A stretch of DNA of 22,504 bases, taken from assembly GCA_022616595.1 (NCBI GenBank), contig JAKEEL010000158.1, forward strand, positions 1-22,504. The letters are read 5' to 3'. Below, in pieces: positions 8,309 through 15,747 of the stretch. Position numbers and translations under genes: made by a program. The DNA is from Methylococcaceae bacterium. Lineage in GTDB: Bacteria > Pseudomonadota > Gammaproteobacteria > Methylococcales > UBA1147. Under the pieces are notes generated by a model. It saw nothing but the letters and a program-made list of their open reading frames with translations. It made no database searches and was not told the DNA's origin. Numbering within the stretch: position 1 is the first letter of the stretch; every line of letters starts with the position of its first letter.

Positions 8309-8973
8309 AGATGGAAGCGGTAGCCTCGTCCGCGCAGGGTTTCAATCGGTTGCAGGAGGCCCTCGGGGTCCAACTTTTTGCGCAGCCTGCCGATGAAGAC
8401 CTCGATCACATTGCTGTCGCGGTCGAAGTCCTGATCGTAGATATGATCGGTCAGGACGCTCTTGGACACGACACTGCCTTGATGGATCATGAGATATTCC
8501 AGTACCTTGTACTCGTAGGCGGTCAGTTCCATCTGGACTCCCGCGACTCGGACTTCCTGGGCCACGGTATCCAGTTCGATCGGCCCGGCGCTGATCACGG
8601 GGTGGGATTTTCCCGCGGAACGCCGGATCAAGGCATTGACCCGCGCCAGCAACTCTTCGTAATGAAAGGGTTTCACGAGATAGTCATCGGCGCCGGACTC
8701 CAAGCCTTCGACCTTTTCCTGCCAGCGGGTTCTGGCGGTCAAAACGAGGATTGGAAATTCCCGCTTCTCGCGTCGCAAGCGGCGGATCAGTTCGATTCCC
8801 GGAAGATCCGGCAGCCCAAGGTCGATGATCGCGAGGTCGATCGGGAATTCGCTGCCGCAATAATAGCCCTCCATGCCGTTTCCCGCCTGATCGACCGCGA
8901 AACCCCTTGCCGAGAGGAAATCGGCCAACTGGCCTCTCAAGGCCGCTTCATCTTCTACGATCAATATCCGCAT
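8305..8973 (-). CDS. OmpR/PhoP-family response regulator
   Basis: The 222-aa regulator has a receiver domain (MRILIVEDEA; acidic pair Glu7/Asp8, phospho-acceptor Asp51 in IIDLGLPD, Lys101 in LVKPF) and an OmpR-type winged-helix DNA-binding domain (about 125-222), with LTAYEYKVLEYLM, VIEVFIGRLRKKL and RGRGYRF. The length equals that of PhoP. In-frame starts also exist at 8988 (ATG) and 9012 (GTG), but none has a clear ribosome binding site, so the ATG giving MRILIVEDE is chosen by family alignment. It is followed by its cognate kinase with a 4-base overlap, and preceded by a PepSY gene, an arrangement common for PhoPQ-like systems in proteobacteria. Confidence 0.93.
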   Translation of the reverse strand: MRILIVEDEAALRGQLADFLSARGFAVDQAGNGMEGYYCGSEFPIDLAIIDLGLPDLPGIELIRRLRREKREFPILVLTARTRWQEKVEGLESGADDYLVKPFHYEELLARVNALIRRSAGKSHPVISAGPIELDTVAQEVRVAGVQMELTAYEYKVLEYLMIHQGSVVSKSVLTDHIYDQDFDRDSNVIEVFIGRLRKKLDPEGLLQPIETLRGRGYRFHL

Positions 8974-9030
8974 CGGCGTCGCATGCATTCGGCCGGCCGC
9001 GATGCGACGCACAAGCCGAGCGCGGGGATC

Positions 9031-9315
9031 CTATCCTCCACCGCTCATCCGGCCGGATTCCGCATCGACCTGAATGTACCGGACTCGTCTTCCGTCCGCT
9101 GTGAGCACTTTGATGATGTATACGATTCGGCCGCCCACATTGCGGGTCTCAGCTCCCAGGATTCTACCGCCCGCGCTTCCCTGTACCATTCGCGCGGCTT
9201 GCTCGAGACTGACGGCCGCAACGGTCAGGCTTCCGGAATGAAACCCCGCATTCAATGGACTCGTGCCGATAAGACCTGCGATGATCAAGCAAGTCTTGAT
9301 TCGTCTGGATGCCAC
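9031..9315 (-). CDS. Small exported PepSY-domain protein
   Basis: The 94-aa product has a short signal peptide (RRIKTCLIIAGLIG, cleavage near LNA-GF) and one PepSY domain: SLEQAARMVQ, then GRILGAETRN, IVYIIKVLTADGRR and YIQVDAESGRM. PepSY proteins are thought to modulate envelope proteases or sensors. The GTG at 9313-9315 is preferred because it lies one base after the SppA stop (TGA-A-GTG), indicating coupling, and it puts basic residues directly before the signal core; an upstream TTG at 9342 would add ten residues lying inside sppA. Downstream is the PhoP-like regulator, so a regulatory role in envelope sensing is plausible but unproven. Confidence 0.82.
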   Translation of the reverse strand: MASRRIKTCLIIAGLIGTSPLNAGFHSGSLTVAAVSLEQAARMVQGSAGGRILGAETRNVGGRIVYIIKVLTADGRRVRYIQVDAESGRMSGGG

Positions 9316-9316
9316 T

Positions 9317-10297
9317 TCAGTATCCGAGCCGGGGCCGTGCAATTTCGCTGAATACCTGTCCCAGAACGCTCCCGAACCGATGCGTCAGTCGATCAAATAC
9401 GCTTTCCTCGGGCGTGAAATCAACGATGTTTTCGGCACCGATCACGTCGCGCGCGACCGAGTGGATGTCGCCTTCGCCGTCGGCGAGGCCCAGTTCGATA
9501 CTCTGTTCGCCGGTCCAGATCAATCCGGAAAACAAATCGGCATCGTTTTTGAGACGATCGCCCCTGCCTTCCTTAACTACCTTGATGAATTGCGCGTGAA
9601 CCTGGTTCAGCATAACCTGAAGATGCCCTTTTTCGGATTCGTCGACCGGAGAAAAAGGATCCAGAAACGCCTTGTGTTCCCCCGCGGTCAGCAAACGGCG
9701 TTCGACCCCGAGTCTTTCCATGGTCGATACAAAACCGAAGCCGTTCATGATCACTCCGATCGAGCCAATCAAACTGGAGGGATTGACGAAGATTTTGTCG
9801 GCCGCCGCGGCGATATAGTAACCGGCTGACGCACAGAGATCCGTGACCACGGCATGGATCGGCAATTCGGGTTTTTCGCGCTTCAAGCGTCTTATTTCCT
9901 TGAATATGTAATCGGCCTGAACCGGACTGCCTCCGGGGCTGTTGATTTGAACGATGACACCCCGGGTATTTTCATCCTCGACCGCGGCCTGAAGACCGTC
10001 GATCACGGACTCGGCATCGGCCTTGGTCCCGTCGAAAATGATTCCGCTGATGTACACCACGGCCGTATGCTTGTCTCCCTTTGACATTGGCTTGTCCGCA
10101 AAGGGAAAAAATGCGGCCAGCGATACCGCGAAGATATAAAGGTACAACAGGGATTTGAAAAAGATTCCCCAGCGCCGGGTTCTGCGTTGCTCGACGATCG
10201 CCGCAAGCGCAAGTTTCTCAATCACTTCACGCTCCCAGTTGCTGTCCGCCGCGCGGGACTCGCCCGCTACCGAGTTTGGATTGTTTTGTTCAATCAT
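9317..10297 (-). CDS. sppA: Signal peptide peptidase, SppA-type (S49 family)
   Basis: The 326-aa protein is a short-form SppA serine peptidase with an N-terminal cytoplasmic region of about 43 residues, one transmembrane helix (about 44-66), then a periplasmic S49 domain. Visible motifs are INSPGGSP (118-125), nucleophile Ser157 in DLCASAGYY, and the general-base Lys209 in TAGEHKAF. It degrades cleaved signal peptides in the membrane. The ATG at 10295-10297 has AAGG at suitable spacing; a TTG one codon earlier is less likely. It is the first gene of a tightly packed group with PepSY, regulator and kinase, suggesting shared control of envelope quality. The DUF2237 gene lies 120 bp upstream. 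Confidence 0.93.
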   Translation of the reverse strand: MIEQNNPNSVAGESRAADSNWEREVIEKLALAAIVEQRRTRRWGIFFKSLLYLYIFAVSLAAFFPFADKPMSKGDKHTAVVYISGIIFDGTKADAESVIDGLQAAVEDENTRGVIVQINSPGGSPVQADYIFKEIRRLKREKPELPIHAVVTDLCASAGYYIAAAADKIFVNPSSLIGSIGVIMNGFGFVSTMERLGVERRLLTAGEHKAFLDPFSPVDESEKGHLQVMLNQVHAQFIKVVKEGRGDRLKNDADLFSGLIWTGEQSIELGLADGEGDIHSVARDVIGAENIVDFTPEESVFDRLTHRFGSVLGQVFSEIARPRLGY

Positions 10298-10417
10298 CAA
10301 TTTACCTTATATTCTGAGATCAGGGTCTAGAAGACTCTCGATGCGAAAGCTACGACCAAATCCCGTGGAGCCGACAAGTAGGAATCGATCATCCGGGAGT
10401 TTCGAAATTCCTTCAAT

Positions 10418-10786
10418 TCAGGACAGATCCACGGCATATTTTTTCAAATCTTCCAAGGCAACCTCGTCCAGCGCGAGCATGTTGGTCGAGCGCAAGAACA
10501 CTCTCGGAGCCGCGCCGAATATCAGGGCCTCCTGCCACCTCGACGCGCACAGACACCACTTATCGCCATCTTTGAGCCCGGGAAAACCATACTCGGGCAG
10601 CGGCGTGCTCAAGTCGTTGCCGCGGAACCGACTGAATTCCAGGAAAGCTTGGGTCACTTGAACGCACACCGTATGGGAACCGAGATCCTCCGGACCCGAT
10701 TCGCAGCTTCCGCTGCGCGTGAATCCGGTCATCGGCTTGCAAGAACATTCTTCGATGCGTTCACCAAATACGTTTTTCTGTTCCAT
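10418..10786 (-). CDS. DUF2237 family protein
   Basis: The 122-aa protein has the full DUF2237 pattern: NVFGERIEECSCKPMTGF at the N-terminus, GSCESGPEDLGSH, then VCVQVTQAFLEFSRFRGNDLS, PEYGFPGLKDGDKWCLCASRW and a C-terminal APRVFLRSTNMLAL block. The cysteines in CSCKP, GSC, HTVC and WCLC are notable for a small cytoplasmic protein and could bind metal or act in redox chemistry, but no function is established that I know of. The ATG at 10784-10786 follows AGGA at about 8 bases. It lies 128 bp after haoB and 120 bp before sppA on the same strand, so operon membership is uncertain. Confidence 0.9.
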   Translation of the reverse strand: MEQKNVFGERIEECSCKPMTGFTRSGSCESGPEDLGSHTVCVQVTQAFLEFSRFRGNDLSTPLPEYGFPGLKDGDKWCLCASRWQEALIFGAAPRVFLRSTNMLALDEVALEDLKKYAVDLS

Positions 10787-10914
10787 TCGTTGATTCCTGT
10801 GAGTCGGTCGCTGAAAACCGTGCATTAAGAATTGAGCAGGAAGAACCCGGATCATCCGAAGGAAAGTCGATCGCAACGTTTCGGGTCCGGGCCGACCCTT
10901 CGATTCCTATCAAC

Positions 10915-11958
10915 TTACCGGGTATTCGCCTGTCGCGCAAGCCTTTCAGCCCGAGCGGAATTCCTGCGGAAAATGGAAAGATAACCACTCCAATCGGAGC
11001 GGTGGACCAGATCGAGAGTCTTGAGGGGCCTGGCCAGGGATGAGGTGAAAGGCAACAATCGCGCGAGAAGTGTCTTTTCGCCCTCGACCGTTGCGATACG
11101 CCAGGCCCGGACCCCCGACCCCGCGAGATCTTGAACCAGGTAACTGCCATTCGCTTTTTCCCGCGCCCAGCGCTTGACGCTGGAAATCAAACGGTGAATA
11201 TTTTCATCGGCACGGAACACGCAGGTCTCGAAGGGAACCGGCTTTCCGCTCAGGGCATGCATTTCCGACAAGCGCGCCAAGTCGTCAATACCCGCCAGAA
11301 AATAAAGTTCTGTTGTAGGTTCCACCGCCTTTTCGATCGCTTGAAGCGACTCTTCCGCGTCCGACAGCAACCAGCCGGCCAATTGTATCGAGGGTTCGCT
11401 GCGTTGTGTGAAACCACCGCTGACATACCGCCAAAAATCCCGTTGTCCGAGACCGAACGCGGCCTCGACCGGCGCGTCGATCCAGGTTTTCTCTCCACTC
11501 AAGAGATCGATTCTTTGGGCGTTGTCCCACCAGGCCATGAACAGCCTTTTAGCGGGTAGGGAGCCACGCAGGAAACGGCTCGCATCGAGCCAGGCTCGCC
11601 AGCGCAGCCGGCTCACATCCGTGTCGAGCGCGATTGGCGTTGTGGTCGATTCGTCGGGCAAAAAAATCAGCGCCTGCCGAGCTTGATCCGAAATATTCCG
11701 ATAGTGGGCGACGTCAACCCGAAACGGGCGCGCGTTCCCGATTGAAACCGCGATCCGGTCGATTCCACGGATCCGGAAATAGCCTTCATGGTCCGGGAAA
11801 CCGGCCGTTCCCGGAGCCAATCCACCGATTCTCCGGTACTGAACTCCTGAAACCGGCTCGGTCACCATTCCGGGTATCCCGAAAACCAGGATCCAAGCTC
11901 CCGCGATCACCAGCAAAGCTGCCGCCAGCAATCCGATCAGGCGAGACCGATCCCGCAC
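10915..11958 (-). CDS. haoB: HaoB, membrane-anchored partner of hydroxylamine dehydrogenase
   Basis: The 347-aa product has one N-terminal transmembrane anchor (about 8-30) after a basic start (MRDRSR), and no heme or other cofactor motif in its periplasmic part. Position and length directly after haoA fit HaoB, the conserved second gene of hao operons in ammonia oxidisers and methanotrophs, whose role is not settled. The start is GTG at 11956-11958, sharing one base with the haoA stop (TAGTG), so translation is coupled. The assignment rests mainly on synteny plus remembered similarity; the sequence itself shows no diagnostic catalytic motif. No c554 or c552 cytochrome gene follows, unlike in autotrophic ammonia oxidisers. 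Confidence 0.85.
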   Translation of the reverse strand: MRDRSRLIGLLAAALLVIAGAWILVFGIPGMVTEPVSGVQYRRIGGLAPGTAGFPDHEGYFRIRGIDRIAVSIGNARPFRVDVAHYRNISDQARQALIFLPDESTTTPIALDTDVSRLRWRAWLDASRFLRGSLPAKRLFMAWWDNAQRIDLLSGEKTWIDAPVEAAFGLGQRDFWRYVSGGFTQRSEPSIQLAGWLLSDAEESLQAIEKAVEPTTELYFLAGIDDLARLSEMHALSGKPVPFETCVFRADENIHRLISSVKRWAREKANGSYLVQDLAGSGVRAWRIATVEGEKTLLARLLPFTSSLARPLKTLDLVHRSDWSGYLSIFRRNSARAERLARQANTR

Positions 11959-13604
11959 TATTTCTTTTTGCGGTTCCGCCGGAACAACAGCAAGCCTCCA
12001 TAAACCATCGATGTTCCGAGGACCAAACGCAGACCGACATCCGATGCCGCGGCTCCAGCAACTTCGAAGGTTTGACCCGTATCCGTCCGCGAGGATTTTT
12101 GCGCCGCCGCGGGTTCGGAGGCCTTGTCGCGCAGCCGGACATTCTCATCCATGATTTCGGCATAGTCGCGCATCAGTTCCGACCAGCCTTCGGTATAGGT
12201 GAATCCGCCCGGGTTCACGTGGAATAAACCTTTGTAGAGCTTGATCAGGTCATGTTCCCACATGTCCGCGTAAGTACGCTCCACGCGGCTCGGATTGTTA
12301 CCGCGCGCCCAGAATAACTGGAAGAATCCCCCCGGCGAATCGCTCTCGGGCTTCGGAGGCAGGGGACGGTTGGTCTTTTGGCCGGGCAGCAAACCATCGT
12401 CATACAAAGCCTGAACCACCTTTTTGGCTTCCTGCTCGACCTCGATGCCCTGAATCGTTCCCCGGTCCGCGGTATCCAGATAGGAACCCGCAAAAGTCGC
12501 GGAATGGCAGTGGGAACAGGTCGCCGTCCAGGCTTCCTTGCGTTCCTCAAACCACGGATGATCGAGGTTCTTGGCGATTTCCGGTGTCGGGTTGAAGGCC
12601 CAGCGTACTTTGCGGACCAGGTTATGTGAAAACTCCCCCGCGAATTCGAAATGACAGTATTGGCAGGTCGGCGCGGTATAGCCGCCTTTGCCGAGCGCAT
12701 CCTTCAAGGGGACTTCAAAATCCCATTGACGGCCCTGGGTCTGATAGACCGTCCCGTGCTTGGACAACAGGTAATTTTCGAATTCGTTATGGTCGGCCCC
12801 GTTGTGACACGTCGCGCAGGCTTCCGGTTGCCGCGCTTCGGCGACCGAAAATGTATGCCGAGTATGACAACCGTCGCATTTATTTTGCTGGTAATGGCAC
12901 ATATCGCAGCCCTGCGCGATCTCGCGTTGCGGCATCGCGGCCCAGACCGCGTTCTCCACATTGGCTTTCCAGTCGACCGCATGGGAGGGGTGACCCTTGC
13001 CCCATTGCTGTTGCGGCCATTCCTGATTTTTTTCGGATTCGGCCTCCGCGAATTCCTGAACATGGCAGGTCCCGCACACCGCGCGATCCGGCATCACGAG
13101 TTCCTTGACGTGATCGATCGATTCTGCTCCGACTTTGCCGTGGCAGTCGATGCAGCCGACTTCATCGAGCATTTGGTTCTCTTCGAGCAGTCCCTGCCGG
13201 ACCAGATTCGCTTCGATCTCGGCCAGTTTTTCTTTCTTGTAGAAGCGAGAGTCTTTTTCATCCAGCATCCGGATCGAATTCAACCGCGCGTGCGCGCTTT
13301 TTTGCCAGGCATGGTAGGCACCCGGAGTCAGTGCTTTGTGGCATCCGATGCAATCCTTCCCGGACGCCTCGATCGGCGGGACGCTCGCGGGCGGCTTATA
13401 AAAATCTTTGGGGTTCCAGTACTTTTGGATATCGATGGGCTGCCAATGTTCGGAAAACTTGCCCTTACCCGGATGCTCTTTGTAATAGCGGGATTTCAGA
13501 TCATCGATATCGGGCTGGTCCGCCGCGGTTGCGAGGGCGGCGGCAAACGTCAGAGACAGACTGATCCATGGCAACAGGGTTGTCTGGAGCGACCGGATTC
13601 TCAT
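11958..13604 (-). CDS. haoA: Octaheme hydroxylamine dehydrogenase HaoA
   Basis: The 548-aa product has a signal peptide (cleavage near residue 28) and exactly eight CxxCH motifs at residues 85, 151, 177, 233, 243, 263, 314 and 363. The segment CDMCHYQQNKCDGCHTRH and the WAAMPQRE motif match Nitrosomonas HAO closely. Tyr470 in HVNPGGFTYTEGW corresponds to the tyrosine that cross-links to heme P460 of the neighbouring subunit, so it should oxidise hydroxylamine rather than work as a reductive Tyr-less homolog. A C-terminal hydrophobic segment (about 525-542) followed by RRNRKKK could anchor it to the membrane. The ATG at 13604 has AGAGGAAA upstream. In a methanotroph it would detoxify hydroxylamine made by methane monooxygenase from ammonia. 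Confidence 0.97.
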   Translation of the reverse strand: MRIRSLQTTLLPWISLSLTFAAALATAADQPDIDDLKSRYYKEHPGKGKFSEHWQPIDIQKYWNPKDFYKPPASVPPIEASGKDCIGCHKALTPGAYHAWQKSAHARLNSIRMLDEKDSRFYKKEKLAEIEANLVRQGLLEENQMLDEVGCIDCHGKVGAESIDHVKELVMPDRAVCGTCHVQEFAEAESEKNQEWPQQQWGKGHPSHAVDWKANVENAVWAAMPQREIAQGCDMCHYQQNKCDGCHTRHTFSVAEARQPEACATCHNGADHNEFENYLLSKHGTVYQTQGRQWDFEVPLKDALGKGGYTAPTCQYCHFEFAGEFSHNLVRKVRWAFNPTPEIAKNLDHPWFEERKEAWTATCSHCHSATFAGSYLDTADRGTIQGIEVEQEAKKVVQALYDDGLLPGQKTNRPLPPKPESDSPGGFFQLFWARGNNPSRVERTYADMWEHDLIKLYKGLFHVNPGGFTYTEGWSELMRDYAEIMDENVRLRDKASEPAAAQKSSRTDTGQTFEVAGAAASDVGLRLVLGTSMVYGGLLLFRRNRKKK

Positions 13605-13641
13605 TATTATTTCCTCTTGGCATTCGATCCTGGCAGCGTAA

Positions 13642-13670
13642 TTTTTACCGCAACCTTGGTTTCGTGTCAA
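13642..13670 (-). promoter_or_regulatory. Sigma70-like promoter of haoAB
   Basis: On the minus strand a consensus -35 TTGACA (13665-13670) is separated by exactly 17 bases from TAAAAA (13642-13647), a 4/6 match to the -10 box. It lies 38 bases before the haoA start, giving a short leader with a good ribosome binding site. This is the best promoter seen in the window. Confidence 0.65.
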
Positions 13671-13799
13671 AACCTACTTCGGAATAACCAATCGAGGTCT
13701 GCTTCGAACCGCCCGGCCGCAAGGTCTCGACGGCCTCAAGCTCCAAGGTTAAGAAGAAAAGTACGTCCCTGTACAAGCAGTACTCCCAAAGAGAGCCGG

Positions 13800-14162
13800 T
13801 CACTGAATCAAGGGCACCGTATAACTGATCGCCCCGATCGCGCCCTGTTTGTCTTTGAAGTTGGTATGGCACATCACGCATCTTTCCATCACGACCGGGA
13901 CCGAAGTCGCCATGCGCAGATAGTCGCGACCTTTGATGTTAGCCACTTCCTCATAGGCAGCCGCGCCCTCGAGCAGCTTGGTTTTTGCCGTCTTCTCGAA
14001 TTCATCCCGGGGCGCGTTTTCGGACGGATTGAATAAGACATCGGTAAATCCGAGCAAGCGTGCCTCATGCCAGCCCTTCTCCTTCATCGCGGCAAACATC
14101 GCTTTCGATGCGGTCGCGACGGACAGGGCGGAACTTGTCAACAATGTTTTGATTCGAAACAT
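13800..14162 (-). CDS. Monoheme c-type protein with Tll0287-like (DUF3365) C-terminus
   Basis: The product is about 120 aa from the ATG at 14160-14162. It has one heme-attachment motif, CVMCH, at about residues 94-98, within YLRMATSVPVVMERCVMCH followed by AIGAISYTVPLI; this ending is typical of Tll0287-like heme sensor or DUF3365 proteins. The middle part (GWHEARLLGF, NPSENAPRDEFEK) looks like the ligand-binding core. Heme attachment needs export, but the N-terminus (MFRIK, a weakly hydrophobic stretch, then SKA) is at best a poor signal peptide; in-frame GTG at 14234 and ATG at 14204 add only polar residues. It may be N-terminally truncated. It lies upstream of haoA with 195 bp between, and is divergent from the MarR gene. 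Confidence 0.75.
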   Translation of the reverse strand: MFRIKTLLTSSALSVATASKAMFAAMKEKGWHEARLLGFTDVLFNPSENAPRDEFEKTAKTKLLEGAAAYEEVANIKGRDYLRMATSVPVVMERCVMCHTNFKDKQGAIGAISYTVPLIQ

Positions 14163-14344
14163 TAAGGCGATCGGGCCGCGAGGTTTCTTCCGATCACGAC
14201 CCATTCGTATTGATTGATTTTTCCAAGCCGTCACGAGGAATCAGGCCAAGAAAAAAGCCGGTCAAGCACGAAAATATGTTATCTTTTAGTGATAAAGACG
14301 TGGCACTTTATAGCGAATCGATATTATGGAATGCTCACAAACTT

Positions 14345-14357
14345 CCGGGATTCCCGG
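14345..14357. promoter_or_regulatory. Perfect palindrome CCGGGATTCCCGG, candidate operator
   Basis: Two 6-bp arms around a single central base form a perfect hyphenated palindrome, set inside a larger imperfect repeat (ACTTCCG at 14341 with CGGAAGT at 14364). It lies 55 bases upstream of the MarR-family gene in the 250-bp gap shared with the divergent heme-protein gene. It could be an autoregulatory site of the MarR protein. A second short repeat, TTATC/GATAA, is near 14280-14295. No clear -35/-10 pair was found. Confidence 0.4.
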
Positions 14358-14412
14358 TGATTGCGGAAGTCCGGGGGTCGATCGCTGTGAGCCATCGAGT
14401 TTATTAACTTGA

Positions 14413-15042
14413 ATGGACCCCAATTTTCCGCAATCGTCACCCGAATTCAATGTTATGGATAATGCAAACTTGTACCCCTTGATTGAGCGAATCGGCAATC
14501 TGTTGCGAACCCAGATCCGCAAGGCCGGCAACGATCTGGGCCTGCAGCCGGTCCATCTGCAGGCATTGGACTATCTGGCTCGCTGCAACCGGTACAGCGA
14601 TACCTCGGCCGCGGTGACGGACTATCTCGGAGCGACCAAAGGAACCGTGTCTCAGACGCTCAAGGTGCTAGAAAGGAAGGCCTATATCACGAAAGTCATC
14701 GATGCCGGCGACAAACGGGTGCAGCATCTCAAGGTGTCGAAATCCGGCCACGAGTTACTTTCGGCCTGCTGGCCGCCGAGCATGTTTCATGAGGCCAGCG
14801 AGCGTCTCGGCGAGACCGACCGCAATCAGATGGCCGAACTTCTGACGCGCATGCTCAGAGAATTGCAGCGGGCCAATCAATCCAGAACGTTCGGTGTATG
14901 TAAGAGCTGCAGTTTCTTCCGTTCGGACGGAAGCCGCTATCATTGCGGCCTGACCACGGAACGGCTGAGCCTGGCCGATAGCGAAAAGATCTGCCGCGAA
15001 CACACGCCCGGGACGCTTGCGGCGGCGGAATTCGCGGCATAA
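14413..15042 (+). CDS. MarR-family transcriptional regulator with C-terminal Cys cluster
   Basis: The 209-aa product has a MarR winged-helix core (about residues 17-155): LGLQPVHLQALDYLA, YLGATKGTVSQTLKVLERKAYI as recognition region, and the basic wing DAGDKRVQHLKVS. After it comes an added tail of about 50 residues with Cys163, Cys166, Cys178 and Cys194 plus His197 (CKSC...HCGL...CREH). The spacing suggests a zinc or iron-sulfur site or a thiol redox switch; which one cannot be told from sequence. ATG at 14455 is an alternative start (195 aa); neither has a strong ribosome binding site. DUF4202 follows by 35 bp. It is divergent from the heme-protein gene and may control it or haoAB. Confidence 0.9.
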   Translation: MDPNFPQSSPEFNVMDNANLYPLIERIGNLLRTQIRKAGNDLGLQPVHLQALDYLARCNRYSDTSAAVTDYLGATKGTVSQTLKVLERKAYITKVIDAGDKRVQHLKVSKSGHELLSACWPPSMFHEASERLGETDRNQMAELLTRMLRELQRANQSRTFGVCKSCSFFRSDGSRYHCGLTTERLSLADSEKICREHTPGTLAAAEFAA

Positions 15043-15077
15043 CAGCGGGGAATCCCTCCGCCGAGATTCGAGGTACG

Positions 15078-15683
15078 ATGAGTATGACCATGTCCAGTCA
15101 GCCCTATCGAGACGCAATCCGATTGATCGATCAGGCCAATAGCGCAGACCCGAATCGGGAGCGCTGGAACGGCCGCGATTGCGCCAAAGAATTGCTGTAT
15201 AGCGAACGCATGAGCGCCTGGCTCGAAAAATTGCGGCCGGATGCTTCGGATTTGTTGAAAATCGCGGCGCGGGCGCAACATATCTGCCGATGGATGATTC
15301 CAAGAAGCCGATACCCGAAGACTCGCGTCGGATATCTCGAATGGCGCACCGGACTGTATTCCTTTCATGCAGAAAAAGCCGCGGCGATCATGGCTCAGTG
15401 CGGATACGACGAGGACAGCATCAAAAAAGTCAAACGCATTCTCAGGAAACGCGGTTTGAAAAAAGACCCGGACGCCCAGACCATCGAAGACGTGGCCTGT
15501 CTGGTGTTCCTCGAAAGTTATTTCAATGATTTCGTCGACGATTACGGCGACGAAGAAAAAATCATTTCGATCGTCCAGAAAACCTGGGACAAAATGTCAC
15601 CGCAAGCCCGTAACGCCGCGCTCGGTTTAAAATTGCAGGGAAACGCGACCAGAATCGTCCAAAAAGCGCTTGCGGGAAACTGA
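15078..15683 (+). CDS. DUF4202 family protein
   Basis: The 201-aa product matches the DUF4202 family along its length: YRDAIRLIDQANSADPN at the N-terminus, KELLYSERMSAWLEKL, then ARAQHICRWMIPRSRYP with conserved His/Arg/Trp, YLEWRTGLYSFHAEKA, and ACLVFLESYF near the C-terminus. Conserved His and Glu/Asp residues on predicted helices suggest an HD-like all-alpha metal-binding fold, but this is inference and no biochemical role is known to me. No signal peptide is present, so it is cytoplasmic. GAGG lies 4 bases before the first ATG; the ATG two codons on is an alternative. It is probably cotranscribed with the MarR-family gene and possibly with glpK, which starts 64 bp downstream. Confidence 0.9.
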   Translation: MSMTMSSQPYRDAIRLIDQANSADPNRERWNGRDCAKELLYSERMSAWLEKLRPDASDLLKIAARAQHICRWMIPRSRYPKTRVGYLEWRTGLYSFHAEKAAAIMAQCGYDEDSIKKVKRILRKRGLKKDPDAQTIEDVACLVFLESYFNDFVDDYGDEEKIISIVQKTWDKMSPQARNAALGLKLQGNATRIVQKALAGN

Positions 15684-15747
15684 TTTTGTGACCCCCGCCG
15701 CGAAGCGACACCATTGCAAGTCGGAATCCATAAACGGGGTAGAGACG

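Noticed and set aside
8311..9351. 346-codon plus-strand open frame over the regulator gene
   Set aside because: It is the reverse of a complete OmpR-type regulator and the PepSY gene, with no start signal or recognisable domain.
12651..14036. 461-codon open frame antisense to haoA and beyond
   Set aside because: It crosses haoA, its promoter and the heme-protein gene on the opposite strand, and its product has no coherent domain pattern.
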